A DNA stretch of 64,000 nt from Marinobacter sp. S6332 (GTDB lineage: Bacteria; Pseudomonadota; Gammaproteobacteria; Pseudomonadales; Oleiphilaceae): assembly GCF_023016045.1 (NCBI RefSeq), contig NZ_JALKAP010000005.1, positions 248,001-312,000 of the forward strand, read 5' to 3'. The notes under the pieces are model-generated. The model saw only the letters and a program-made list of their open reading frames with translations. It made no database searches and was not told the origin of the DNA. The translations under genes were made by a program, and so were the position numbers. This document shows positions 45,100-54,006 of this stretch, one piece after another (the stretch's first letter is position 1; the number at the start of each line of letters is the position of its first letter).

Positions 45100-46373
45100 A
45101 CGTGAATGACAAACTCAGTGCCTTCGCTGTCCGACTTGGCTACCTCCAAATCCCAGCCCAATCGCTCACACACCAGCCTAACGATCAGCAACCCAAAGGT
45201 GGTTTTGCTGAACTCGCCGGTTACCGAGGTGATAGCGCTTGGTTCCCCAACCGTATTTAAGTGCTCGGCCACTTGAAGGGGCAACCCGGCCCCAAAATCT
45301 CTCACCGAGATTTTGTTATCGATTATTCTTACCTCCACTTCAGAGCGAGTGTGGCGAAGCGCATTTTGTAGCAAGTTACGCATTAGCATGCGCACCAGAG
45401 CCGGATGGGTTATGACTCGCAACGTGGGGTTATTGTTGCAAAGCGTGATCCGCCCAGAATGGTCTGGATACCCATGTTCCAGATCATCAACAGTGTTCTT
45501 AATGACATCTTGCAGCACAATGGTTCTCGCATCGCTTTCAGACGTTTCACTACGGGCAAGTTCAAGCAGAACCTCTGTATCGTCGCGCATGGTTTGCATG
45601 GCCCGGCGAATACGGGCGAGGGTTTTCTGATCCGCCGCCGACAGGCTTTGCCGTTGCTCCAATACATTCAGGGCGCCACTCATCACGGCCAACGGCGTGC
45701 GCAGCTCATGACTGGCTAGTTTCACAAATGATTTCTCACGTTCAATGTGATGTTCAAGCTCTGACAGGAAGCGGTTAAATGCCTGAGCTATGTCACAAAA
45801 CTCCTGATCACGGTAATCCGTAGTGATTTGTGGCATCGACGGACCGGGGGCTGTGTTAAGGACTTCACGAGTTAACTTTTTGAAAGGGCGTACCAAGTAC
45901 CCGGCTCCTGTGCGGGCAACAATAAAACCAATCAGGAGCATGAAACCAGCGACACCAGCAAGAGCTAGCTGAACCAGAGCCTCACGATTTTCCATAATCG
46001 TAATATCCTGGGCCAGGAAAAGTTTGCCATCGGGGGATTCCAACTGCGCTCCTACTATCAGCAGCGTTGTCTGGCCTATCTCTACTTCCTGAGAAAATGG
46101 TAAATGGCGACTGCGGAAATATTCCGGGAGCAAAGCCTCCGCCTCGCCTTCTGGCAGGAAAACGGCCTCCAGCTGTGCTGTTTTTATGGGTTGAAAGCGC
46201 CCTTCCCGGAGTTGCTCCGCGAAATACTCGGCCTCCGCCTTGAGTTCCAGATCCAGAATGGTGTCCTCAACATCATAAACAAACATCTCAACAATAATCA
46301 TGGAGGTCGCTGTAGTGGCGGCAATCAGGAAAAACAGGGTTCTGGCCAGGCGCTTAGTCAAAGATGACTTCAT
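45084..46373 (-). CDS. Sensor histidine kinase (EnvZ-type) of the glycosyltransferase operon
   Basis: The 429-residue protein has two membrane segments (about 12-32 and 135-157) with a short periplasmic loop, HAMP (about 165-215), ASHELRTPLAVMSGALNV with the phospho-His, and a divergent but complete ATP domain (LLQNALRHTRSEV, RDFGAGLP, TTFGLLIVRL). The second G box is degenerate (FGLLI rather than GLGL), which may lower autokinase activity. Start overlaps the response regulator stop by ATGA. Convergent with the LTA-synthase-like gene. Confidence 0.88.
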   Translation of the reverse strand: MKSSLTKRLARTLFFLIAATTATSMIIVEMFVYDVEDTILDLELKAEAEYFAEQLREGRFQPIKTAQLEAVFLPEGEAEALLPEYFRSRHLPFSQEVEIGQTTLLIVGAQLESPDGKLFLAQDITIMENREALVQLALAGVAGFMLLIGFIVARTGAGYLVRPFKKLTREVLNTAPGPSMPQITTDYRDQEFCDIAQAFNRFLSELEHHIEREKSFVKLASHELRTPLAVMSGALNVLEQRQSLSAADQKTLARIRRAMQTMRDDTEVLLELARSETSESDARTIVLQDVIKNTVDDLEHGYPDHSGRITLCNNNPTLRVITHPALVRMLMRNLLQNALRHTRSEVEVRIIDNKISVRDFGAGLPLQVAEHLNTVGEPSAITSVTGEFSKTTFGLLIVRLVCERLGWDLEVAKSDSEGTEFVIHVHNLV

Positions 46374-47089
46374 GATGTGCTCACGCGGGCCTTCTCGGGA
46401 ACGTCAAGGCTGTATCCCCGCCCATGGATGGTTTTTACCAGACCGTTACCCAAGCCAGACTGCAGCGACTTTCGAAGTGTGTAGATGTGGGTACGAAGGC
46501 TGTTCCCTTCCATTTCCCCATGGTGAGCCCCCCATAAAGCATCGCTCAAGGCTTCATGGCTGAGAAAACTCGGGTATGCACGAACCAGTAATTCAAACAG
46601 GCGCGCAGGGGTGCCGGACAAAGCCGTTTTCGACCCGTTCAATTCGACTTCCAACGTGCCAGGATCGAACCGAAGATCACCCGCAGACAGAATTGGCCTC
46701 TGTGGCGCGTAGCGCCGATGCAGAGCTTCAACCCGTAATTGCAACTCACGCAGCTCGAAAGGCTTCACAAGGTAGTCATCCGCACCGCAATCAAACCCTT
46801 TTTCCTTGTCGGGCAGGCCACTCAATGCGGTCATCAGAATGACGGGGGTCTGGCATTGCAGATCATTACGTATACGCTTACAAATATCATAGCCATTGAC
46901 GCCGGGTAGCATCAGGTCGAGCACGATAACGTCATAGCTTTGCGTAGCCAGTAGATGCAATGCGGTCAAACCATCAGCAGCAAAGTCCAGTGCGTAACGA
47001 TCTTCACCTAGAAATTCAAACAGATTTTCAGCAAGGTCGACCTGATCCTCAACGATTAACAACCTGAGTTGTGCCTGATTAGATGTCAC
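46370..47089 (-). CDS. OmpR-family response regulator of the glycosyltransferase operon
   Basis: The protein is 239 residues from a GTG at 47089 that overlaps the ArnT-like gene stop by 11 bases; an ATG at 47146 would add 19 residues, and neither has a strong ribosome site. Receiver domain with D58 as the phospho-acceptor (VLDLMLPG) and a winged-helix effector with NSLRTHIYTLRKSLQ. It is in one operon with GtrA, GT2 and GT39 genes and its kinase. Regulates envelope modification by inference. Confidence 0.9.
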   Translation of the reverse strand: MTSNQAQLRLLIVEDQVDLAENLFEFLGEDRYALDFAADGLTALHLLATQSYDVIVLDLMLPGVNGYDICKRIRNDLQCQTPVILMTALSGLPDKEKGFDCGADDYLVKPFELRELQLRVEALHRRYAPQRPILSAGDLRFDPGTLEVELNGSKTALSGTPARLFELLVRAYPSFLSHEALSDALWGAHHGEMEGNSLRTHIYTLRKSLQSGLGNGLVKTIHGRGYSLDVPEKARVSTS

Positions 47090-48578
47090 TCGAGCGAACT
47101 CCGTTGGCGTCAGACAATGGCTGCTGGTCCCTTGGCAGTTCCTCAATGACCAACAATTGATAGCGTCTATTTTCCATGACCTTATCAGTCGAGATGGCTA
47201 AGCTGGCCACTTTATCGGCTGGCCAGTTTCTGGGAACCGCAACATACCAATGCTGATACGCATCGGCCGTCTGAAAACTGTTCAATCCGCTCTTTGTCAT
47301 CTCCAGAGCGGTTCCGTTTGAGTAGAACCGGGCTGAAAATGGCAGGTCGTCCAGATAGATCAACGGGCTATCGTTGGCTGTCCGGTTCAACTGATAATAA
47401 CTTACCAGCTCTTTCTCTGTCTTGAGTGACTGCCAACCCGTGGCGGAAAGACCTACGAACAGCGTCAATAAAACCGGGACCAAAACCGCCAAGCCACCTC
47501 GCAAGCGGAGCAACCAGAAAGACTGGCATTCCGACGCCCAACGACCGATTAAAATAGCTGTAAACGGTAACGAGGGTAATATGTAAGTCCAAAGTGTATT
47601 GCCTGCTAACGTGAAGAACAGCATGGGTGCCAGTGCGCTGACCAACAAAAAGCTGACGCCCGGATTTGATATTGTCTTGCTTAAAATATCTCGTCTTTTC
47701 CCCCTGAACCACGCAAGTGCCAGACTCACCAGCGCAACGATGCCCCACGGGAACGAAGCCCACAACCAGAACATCCAGATCATGCCTTTAGGTTGATTAT
47801 GAGCGCTGCCGTAGAGATCCCCTGCCCACCCCGGATCCAGAAACCTACGCACATGTTCCCCAACGATAAAGTAATCCAGAAAACCTGGCGTCTTGAGTTC
47901 CGCCAATATATACCACGGGCAGACGAATAGGGCCGTCAACAGGATTCCCCGCCACCAGGGCAGCCGTCGCAGGTTGTTAATGGTTTCCCTCCATGAAAGG
48001 AGTAACCACATGACGATGGGAACCCCGACCAAGACCAGGGCTAACGGCCCTTTGGACAGCAGCCCCATGGCCAGCCCAAGGAAGAAAAGCCACCGCCATA
48101 ATCCGCCCTCTCCTGCCATTACCAGGCAAAAGCTGACCAGAGTCAGAGTGGTGCCCAATGCCAGGAAGGCGTCGGTCATCACGGCGCCGGCGCTGATGTA
48201 GGTAAGTGCCATGGTCACGAAAACCAGGCTACTCCACTGAGCAACCTGAACATTCCAGATTTGCCGCGCCAGTCTCCATACCAGCCACACCATGGCGAGC
48301 GTCACCAGCCAGGAGGGAAACCGCAGGGAAAATTCCGAAACACCAAATACCTTGATGGCTGCCGCCTGAGCCCAGAACGATAAGGGCGGCTTACCCCAGA
48401 ATGGAACTCCGGGCTCGAACCACGGCGTAACCCAATCACCGGTTTCCGCCATCAGGCGTGCAATTTCTGCGTAACGCGGCTCGGTTGTATCGGCAAAGGG
48501 GAAGAATGCCATACCAATAAAACGGCTAACCAGCACTGCAACCAGTATCAGCAGCCACACGTTAAACCGCTGTGACAT
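47079..48578 (-). CDS. ArnT-like glycosyltransferase family 39 protein
   Basis: The 499-residue polytopic enzyme has about eleven or twelve membrane segments. Near the N-terminus PFADTTEPRYAEIARLMAE and WVTPWFEPGVPFWGKPPLSFW are typical GT-C/ArnT loops with the catalytic acidic residue. It would transfer a sugar from a polyprenyl-phosphate donor to lipid A or another envelope lipid in the periplasm. The usual Arn biosynthesis genes are not in the window, so the sugar is likely different. It overlaps the GT2 gene by 17 bases. Confidence 0.88.
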   Translation of the reverse strand: MSQRFNVWLLILVAVLVSRFIGMAFFPFADTTEPRYAEIARLMAETGDWVTPWFEPGVPFWGKPPLSFWAQAAAIKVFGVSEFSLRFPSWLVTLAMVWLVWRLARQIWNVQVAQWSSLVFVTMALTYISAGAVMTDAFLALGTTLTLVSFCLVMAGEGGLWRWLFFLGLAMGLLSKGPLALVLVGVPIVMWLLLSWRETINNLRRLPWWRGILLTALFVCPWYILAELKTPGFLDYFIVGEHVRRFLDPGWAGDLYGSAHNQPKGMIWMFWLWASFPWGIVALVSLALAWFRGKRRDILSKTISNPGVSFLLVSALAPMLFFTLAGNTLWTYILPSLPFTAILIGRWASECQSFWLLRLRGGLAVLVPVLLTLFVGLSATGWQSLKTEKELVSYYQLNRTANDSPLIYLDDLPFSARFYSNGTALEMTKSGLNSFQTADAYQHWYVAVPRNWPADKVASLAISTDKVMENRRYQLLVIEELPRDQQPLSDANGVRSSDI

Positions 48579-49602
48579 GTCGCGCCCCCGTTGTTTTAAG
48601 CTGCACTTGCTGGCGTGTGCCAGTCAGATTTTCGATCACTTCGTCTGTCAGATATACCGGGCGTTGCTTTGATTCCATGTAGGTCTTGCCGACATATTCA
48701 CCCACGATACCCACACTCATCAGCTGAATACCGCCAAGAAAGCTGATGATGGCCACGAGCGAGGGGTAACCGCTGGTGGCATCGCCCAGCATTAATGCCT
48801 TGACCACAATCCACAGCCCGAATACCGCGCCCATACTGGCGGCGATAAGCCCGATCAAAGTTGCCCAGCGCAATGGCGACACGGAAAATGAAGTCAGCCC
48901 TTCCAGTGCCAGGCCCACCAACCCAGGGTAATCCCATTTGGTTTCACCCGCTGCTCGGGGTTCCCGATCGTACTGAATAACCTGAGTAGGCATACCAATC
49001 CAGGCGAACAAGCCTTTCATATAGCGGTTGCGCTCTGTCAGCACCAACAGCGCATTAACGGCTTTGCGGCTCATCAACCGAAAGTCACCGGTATCGACGG
49101 GAATATTGGTTCGGCTGGTTCGGTTCAGCAACCTGTAAAACAGATGCGCACTCCAGCGTTTGAACGCGGTTTCGCCAGCCCGTGAGCGCCGCTGCATCAG
49201 GACAACGTCAACACCCGACTGCCAGCACTCGACCATGGCCGGAATTTGCTCAGGTGGATCTTGCAGGTCTGCATCCAACACGATCACCGCATCGCCTTTG
49301 GCGTGCTCCAGCCCTGCGGTCATTGCGGCCTCTTTGCCAAAATTGCGACTCAGTTTGATCAGCCGGATGCCGGGCATTCGGTCAATAACGCCGCGGATGT
49401 ATTGGGCACTGCCATCATCACTGCCGTCATCAATCAGCACGATCTCCCAGTGCACGTCCAGGGTGGCAAGCAACGGTAGCACCCGATCAAAGAAAAGAGG
49501 CAGCATTGGGCGTTCGTTGTACAGCGGCACCACCAGTGATAACAGCGGCTTGTCAAACGGGCCATCAAAAGGTACCACGGGGAATTCAACGCGTTTGTTC
49601 AT
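48562..49602 (-). CDS. Glycosyltransferase family 2 (ArnC/GtrB-like), polyprenyl-phosphate sugar synthase
   Basis: The 346-residue protein has VVPLYNERPMLPLFFDRV (GT-A start), VLDADLQDPPEQIPAM (DxD region), FGKEAAMTAGLEHAKGDAVIV and GDFRLMSRKAV, all ArnC/GtrB/DPM1-like, and two C-terminal membrane helices (about 230-252 and 270-292). It would make a polyprenyl-phosphate-linked sugar, which the next enzyme (GT39) uses. A good ribosome site (AGAGGTTGG) precedes the ATG. Confidence 0.92.
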   Translation of the reverse strand: MNKRVEFPVVPFDGPFDKPLLSLVVPLYNERPMLPLFFDRVLPLLATLDVHWEIVLIDDGSDDGSAQYIRGVIDRMPGIRLIKLSRNFGKEAAMTAGLEHAKGDAVIVLDADLQDPPEQIPAMVECWQSGVDVVLMQRRSRAGETAFKRWSAHLFYRLLNRTSRTNIPVDTGDFRLMSRKAVNALLVLTERNRYMKGLFAWIGMPTQVIQYDREPRAAGETKWDYPGLVGLALEGLTSFSVSPLRWATLIGLIAASMGAVFGLWIVVKALMLGDATSGYPSLVAIISFLGGIQLMSVGIVGEYVGKTYMESKQRPVYLTDEVIENLTGTRQQVQLKTTGARHVTAV

Positions 49603-49975
49603 GGAAAACCAACCTCTGATAAACGGTGTAATTCAGTGCAGCGACAAGCCCTGTAGTCACGATTTGTGACAGCGTGACGGGCAGTGCCAGAAAGTTATTG
49701 AGCAGGAAAAAGAAGGCGAGATTGCAGAACCAGGCGCTCAGACAGGAGCCGATATAACGCCATAGCGTGGCCCTGTGAGGGCCGGCATTGCGGAATGCCA
49801 GACGCCGCTGGAGGCCGTAATTTAGCGCCGCGCCAGACACGCTTCCGCTAGCAGTTGCCAGCACGGGTTCAAGCCCGGCGGCGATCAATGCTGCCATTAC
49901 AAGCCAGTGCAATAGCGTAGCGAGGCCGCCGGCCGCGACAAATCCCTTAAGTTGGCGAGGTAGGAGTTTGCTCAT
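49586..49975 (-). CDS. GtrA-family membrane protein (flippase-like)
   Basis: The 129-residue protein has four hydrophobic segments and the GtrA patterns AAGGLATLLHW and NYGLQRRLAFRN. It would flip polyprenyl-phosphate sugar across the inner membrane for the downstream enzymes. The ATG at 49975 is used; a GTG at 49990 adds five residues. It starts the operon, overlapping GT2 by 17 bases. Confidence 0.9.
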   Translation of the reverse strand: MSKLLPRQLKGFVAAGGLATLLHWLVMAALIAAGLEPVLATASGSVSGAALNYGLQRRLAFRNAGPHRATLWRYIGSCLSAWFCNLAFFFLLNNFLALPVTLSQIVTTGLVAALNYTVYQRLVFHEQTR

Positions 49976-50108
49976 GAAAATAACCGCCACATTGACGACT
50001 GAAAAATTGTGTGGGTATGGTGACTCACTCAGTGTCAGAGCTTTGTGGAGGTTTTATCAGGAAAATGTCAAAACCAGAGTTAGTCCCGGCAATGAAACGC
50101 TTTCCCTT

Positions 50109-51395
50109 TTAGCGAAACTCGAAACTTTCCTGATGAAAGCGCAATGAAATTGACTGCTGCTTAAGGCCGCTTCGCAGGGCTTTTGCCAGACTTTGCGGCC
50201 CGCAAAACCAGATATCCACTCTGCGATCATGGATTTGCAGTTGATTCGCGGTCAACCGCTGCCCCATCTGGCTGTCGTGGATGTGCAGTAATACGTCCGG
50301 AAGTTGCTCCGTCAGCTCTTGTAGACGAGTCACCATAGGGTCGCTTGTAGCTCCCGCAGTGCAGTAATGAAGTGTGATAGCCGGATGTTTTTGTTCGGAA
50401 TTGATCAGGCGTTTTTCCAGAGCAGCCAGAAACGGTGTGATACCAATGCCGCCGGCCACCCAGATTTGCTGAACGTTTTTTCTTCCTTTATCAGGATTAA
50501 AGCGCCCATAAGGCCCTTCCAGGGTAACGGTCTGGCCAGTGCGCAGCTTCTTCGGGATCTTTCGGGTGTAGTCTCCCAGTGCCTTGATGTGGAAACTGAG
50601 TTGTCCTCTGTCATCGGCAGCACTGGACAGGCTGAAAGGATGTGCCCCTTCGATTCGGTCGAAGGTTACCAGGGCGAATTGTCCGGCCTGGTGGCCAGGC
50701 CAGCGCTTGCCCATGTCACAGACGACCTCCGTGATGTTAGCTGATGTCTGACTGACGGCCTGAACCAACCCCTTATAGCGGCGACTCCTGCCGATTTGCC
50801 CAGTCAGCGATTGCAGGCTTGCGCCGGCACCACCTGCTATCAACAGCGCCATCAGCCAACCGGTGGGTTGTTGCCACCATATCAGCGGGGCCAGCAACAG
50901 TGCGTGGGCGGCCAGTACCAGATAAATCACTGGCATCACCCGATGCAGGTGGCGCCAGTAACCATAAGGCACCCACCGCAGGAGAGTGATAACAACCAGA
51001 AACGCCAGCACATACAGGCCGGGCTCGCCCAGATCTTCAGCGCCATCCTGCAGGCTGTCCAGCAGGCCGGAAAAGTCAGCTTCCTTCAAACTGCGATCTG
51101 ATCCAAACAGCGCTTCGAGGGCGTCATCCGCCATTTCAATCAGCCAGTGTGACAGCGCAAAAACCACGGCCAGAATGCCCGTCCATTTATGCAACTGATA
51201 CATGCTGTCCAATCCACCTAACGGCGGTTCCAGCCATGCCGGCCGGGTAGCCAGCAGCATGGTAATGGACATGAAGTTGATGGCAAGATAACCACTGAGT
51301 GTGAGGAAGTTTTCATAGCTCAACCCCGGGGTCCAGAAGCTGATCTGAATCGCCAAAAGCAGAAAAAGGGTGACACTGGTACGTAGGTTAGGCAC
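50109..51395 (-). CDS. Ferric-reductase-like transmembrane flavo-oxidoreductase
   Basis: The 428-residue protein uses a GTG at 51395, 7 bases after GGAG; the TTG two codons upstream is too close to the ribosome site. Six membrane segments (about 6-25, 31-48, 76-97, 128-145, 158-175, 180-198) hold His pairs for b-haem (LHKWTGILAVVFALSHW, HLHRVMPVIYLVLAAHALL), and the cytoplasmic half has HPFSLSSAADD (FAD), WVAGGIGITPFLAAL (NAD) and IWFCGPQSLAKAL. It transfers electrons from NAD(P)H to a periplasmic acceptor. It is 50-57 bases after the kinase gene in the same orientation. Confidence 0.9.
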   Translation of the reverse strand: MPNLRTSVTLFLLLAIQISFWTPGLSYENFLTLSGYLAINFMSITMLLATRPAWLEPPLGGLDSMYQLHKWTGILAVVFALSHWLIEMADDALEALFGSDRSLKEADFSGLLDSLQDGAEDLGEPGLYVLAFLVVITLLRWVPYGYWRHLHRVMPVIYLVLAAHALLLAPLIWWQQPTGWLMALLIAGGAGASLQSLTGQIGRSRRYKGLVQAVSQTSANITEVVCDMGKRWPGHQAGQFALVTFDRIEGAHPFSLSSAADDRGQLSFHIKALGDYTRKIPKKLRTGQTVTLEGPYGRFNPDKGRKNVQQIWVAGGIGITPFLAALEKRLINSEQKHPAITLHYCTAGATSDPMVTRLQELTEQLPDVLLHIHDSQMGQRLTANQLQIHDRRVDIWFCGPQSLAKALRSGLKQQSISLRFHQESFEFR

Positions 51396-51451
51396 AAACA
51401 AACTCCGGCTTGGGTTTGTTTGAATTCTGCAGGGTTAACCTGACACCAGCC

Positions 51452-52789
51452 TTAAACGCCTGAGTGTTGCACGACAATATTCACTTCTGCTTCAAAACCG
51501 TCGCTTTGGCCTGAGGCTGGTGATCGGAGATTCAGGGCAGTACCCGCGCCGCTGGCAATGGCGTCCACGATTGCAAGCCCGATACCGGAGCCCAGTGTTT
51601 TCGATTCGGAACGCACAAACCGGTTGCGCAACAATGCGAGCTTCTCTGGCGGTACAACCTCACCTGCATTAGCGACTCGTAAAGTGCCCTCACCTGTCAG
51701 GCTGATATTTACTGCCTTGTCGGCGGCGCCGTGCCTGAGTGCATTCTCTATCAGGTTTCTTAGCAGGATGGCAAAGGCATCAGGATCGAGTAATGACATC
51801 ACGCTATCTTCAGGTAAATTCAGCCTGAGGCGCCCAGGGGCATTACGCTCATAATCGCTGGCGATTATTTTCAGTATGGGTACAAGATCGTTGTAGTTTT
51901 CAGACAGCGCGCTACCGCCCTCAGCCTTTGCCAGTTCCAGCAGCTTCTCCGACAGTCTGGACAGGGTGCGAAGAGACTGTTCGATTTCGCCAGCTCGCGC
52001 TTTAACGCCGGCATCCCGGGTTTCGGTTTTTAACCGCTGAAGCTTCGCCAACGCCGTTGCCAGTGGCGTTCGCAATTCATGGGCACTGTTAGCGGTAAAG
52101 CTTCGCTCGGCTTCAAGCGCCCTGCGCAAACGCTCCAATAAGCGGTTAACTGAAACCATGGTAGGTTCAAACTCTTTTGGCAGGCGGTCTACCGCCACCG
52201 GAGAGAGGTCACTACCACCACGGGTTTCTATCGATTGCTGCAGTATAACCACCTGACGAAGCGACCGTTTTATCACCCACCACACACCAACCAGGCTGAT
52301 GGGAATCAGAAGCACCAGTGGAGCGAGCAAGGCAAGGCTGGTATCCAGTATGGCTTCGCGGCGGTGGCCCAAGGGCTCGGCAACCTCGATGAACAGGGTA
52401 TCGCTGATGGCACCCTCGCCGTATATCCGGTGAGTAGGCGTTTCGGAGAATCCTTCCTGAGGCTTGGCACCGAAAATGCGCGGATCTGCGTCATGGGATT
52501 GCAGCAGCAGCTTGCCTGACGCGTCTCGAACCAGATAAGTGAGATATTCGTCGTGCTCTTTCAGGGCCAATGCCCGCTGATCGCCTGTGTCATTTTCCCG
52601 GTTCAGAATGTCGGTCACCGCCAATGGCAGGATACGTTGCGCAGTCTCCTCCAAGGCGCTGTCGAAAACTTCATTCATTTCATGGCGCGCAATCACCCCG
52701 GAAGCAATAACGCCCAACAGCCAGAGCAAGGTCACGCCGAGAGTAAGCCAGGTACCAAGGGTTTTCTGCAAACTGGTTTTAGTGATCAT
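51452..52789 (-). CDS. Sensor histidine kinase of the reductase module
   Basis: This 445-residue EnvZ-class kinase has TM1 at about 13-33, a periplasmic sensor region about 35-148, TM2 at about 150-170, NSAHELRTPLATALAKLQRLK with phospho-His, N-box LIENALRHGAA and G-box SGIGLAIVDAIA. Start codon overlaps the response regulator stop by 11 bases. It belongs with the response regulator at 52779. It may sense a redox or metal condition; nothing in the sensor region identifies a ligand. Confidence 0.92.
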   Translation of the reverse strand: MITKTSLQKTLGTWLTLGVTLLWLLGVIASGVIARHEMNEVFDSALEETAQRILPLAVTDILNRENDTGDQRALALKEHDEYLTYLVRDASGKLLLQSHDADPRIFGAKPQEGFSETPTHRIYGEGAISDTLFIEVAEPLGHRREAILDTSLALLAPLVLLIPISLVGVWWVIKRSLRQVVILQQSIETRGGSDLSPVAVDRLPKEFEPTMVSVNRLLERLRRALEAERSFTANSAHELRTPLATALAKLQRLKTETRDAGVKARAGEIEQSLRTLSRLSEKLLELAKAEGGSALSENYNDLVPILKIIASDYERNAPGRLRLNLPEDSVMSLLDPDAFAILLRNLIENALRHGAADKAVNISLTGEGTLRVANAGEVVPPEKLALLRNRFVRSESKTLGSGIGLAIVDAIASGAGTALNLRSPASGQSDGFEAEVNIVVQHSGV

Positions 52790-53444
52790 AAGCGTTTAAC
52801 CGGTAACCCATGCCTCGAACCGTCACTATGGCGTCGCGCCCCAGTTTTTTACGCAAACGGCTAATGTAGACCTCAATGGTATTACTCTCGATTTCGGCAC
52901 CGAATTCGTATAACCGGTCTTCAAGCTGTGAACGCGAAAGCAGTATTCCCGGGCGCTGCAAAAACCCCTCAAAGAGCGCCCACTCCCGAGCGGTGAGCTC
53001 CACTGGCTGGTCGTTGCGGCTAATGCGGTGGTCACCCAGATCCACTTCAAGATCGCCAATATGCACCAGAGGGTTCGGATTACCGCGATAGCGTCGTGCC
53101 ACGGCCGCCACACGGGCAGACAGCTCTGATAGATCAAAAGGCTTCACCAGATAATCGTCGGCACCGGCATTCAGCCCTGCAATCCTGTCTGACACCTGAT
53201 CCCTGGCGGTCAGAATGATGACGGGCGTTGTGTCACCGGCTGCTCGCAGTTTTTTAAGAAAATCAAAACCGTGGCCATCCGGCAGCATCAAATCGAGCAA
53301 AACCAGATTATAAGCGGTGGTTTTCACGCTGGTTTCCGCAAAACCAAGACTTTGCACCCAGTCCACGGCGTGCCCGTCCTCGCTGATCTGATCCCGCACG
53401 GCTTCACCCAGCCCGGTTGTATCCTCAACCAACAGTACCCGCAT
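52779..53444 (-). CDS. OmpR-family response regulator of the reductase module
   Basis: The 221-residue receiver plus winged-helix protein has D51 (LLDLMLPDGHG), a receiver KPFDLSELSARV segment and VRGMGYRLNAY at the end. QseB/PmrA-like. Its gene and the divergent PepSY gene share an intergenic region carrying two inverted TTCAG-N6-GTCAG boxes, so it probably controls both. Confidence 0.92.
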   Translation of the reverse strand: MRVLLVEDTTGLGEAVRDQISEDGHAVDWVQSLGFAETSVKTTAYNLVLLDLMLPDGHGFDFLKKLRAAGDTTPVIILTARDQVSDRIAGLNAGADDYLVKPFDLSELSARVAAVARRYRGNPNPLVHIGDLEVDLGDHRISRNDQPVELTAREWALFEGFLQRPGILLSRSQLEDRLYEFGAEIESNTIEVYISRLRKKLGRDAIVTVRGMGYRLNAYDH

Positions 53445-53491
53445 GTTTCACCTTTTGCCTGTTCACGATCTGAAGATACTACAGCCCTCAC

Positions 53492-53507
53492 CTGACAGCA
53501 GCCTGAA
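53492..53507 (-). promoter_or_regulatory. TTCAG-N6-GTCAG box upstream of the reductase-module regulator
   Basis: On the plus strand CTGAC AGCAGC CTGAA; read towards the regulator gene it is TTCAG-N6-GTCAG, 47 bases before the ATG. The extended element (53490-53508) matches the partner box at 53549-53567 at 16 of 19 positions in inverted orientation. Confidence 0.7.
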
Positions 53508-53549
53508 CCTCTTACCAATCTGCTGACCATTCTGCTTCTCGGCCTCCTG

Positions 53550-53565
53550 TTCAGCCCACTGTCAG
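53550..53565 (+). promoter_or_regulatory. TTCAG-N6-GTCAG box upstream of the PepSY operon
   Basis: TTCAG CCCACT GTCAG, 46 bases before the PepSY gene ATG. It pairs with the inverted copy 42 bases to its left. It has the same 11-bp grammar and a half-site one base from that of the copper boxes. Confidence 0.7.
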
Positions 53566-53611
53566 GTAAAAGCCTTAGGGTTGATTAAACCGATTCAACG
53601 GGAGACAAGCC

Positions 53612-53989
53612 ATGAAACTCAAACCCATTGTTATCAGCCTTTCGTTACTGCTGGTGAGCGGTGCCGCCCTGGCTGACGATGACTGCGATGACCCGGTTGC
53701 CCAATGGCAGCCACGGGAAAACCTCCGGAAACAGCTGGAAGCCGAAGGCTGGACGGTGTTCCGCATCAAGGTGGACGACGGTTGTTACGAGGTCAAAGGT
53801 CGGGATCCAAATGGTTACCGCGTGGAAGCTGAGTTCTCTCCGGCGACCTTTGAGCTGATGGAAATGGAGCGGGAGGACGACGATGACGACCATCGTGACA
53901 GATCCAAGCGCTATAGCGAACCGACCAATGAAGATCGGGTTCCCCGGAAGGGCATTGTCAAAGGCCGACCCAGCGTAACGGTTGAGTAA
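53612..53989 (+). CDS. PepSY-domain periplasmic protein
   Basis: The 125-residue protein has a signal peptide (about 1-22, cleavage after ALA-DD). The body has a PepSY-like fold: QWQPRENLRKQLEAEGWTVFRIKVDDGCYEVKGRDPNGYRVEAEF (two parts). The mature form has two cysteines (C26 and C56) and an Asp-rich tail (EREDDDDDHRDRS) that may bind cations. First of three genes, 17 bases before the next. Confidence 0.82.
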   Translation: MKLKPIVISLSLLLVSGAALADDDCDDPVAQWQPRENLRKQLEAEGWTVFRIKVDDGCYEVKGRDPNGYRVEAEFSPATFELMEMEREDDDDDHRDRSKRYSEPTNEDRVPRKGIVKGRPSVTVE

Positions 53990-54006
53990 TTAAAGGAGAT
54001 TACGTC

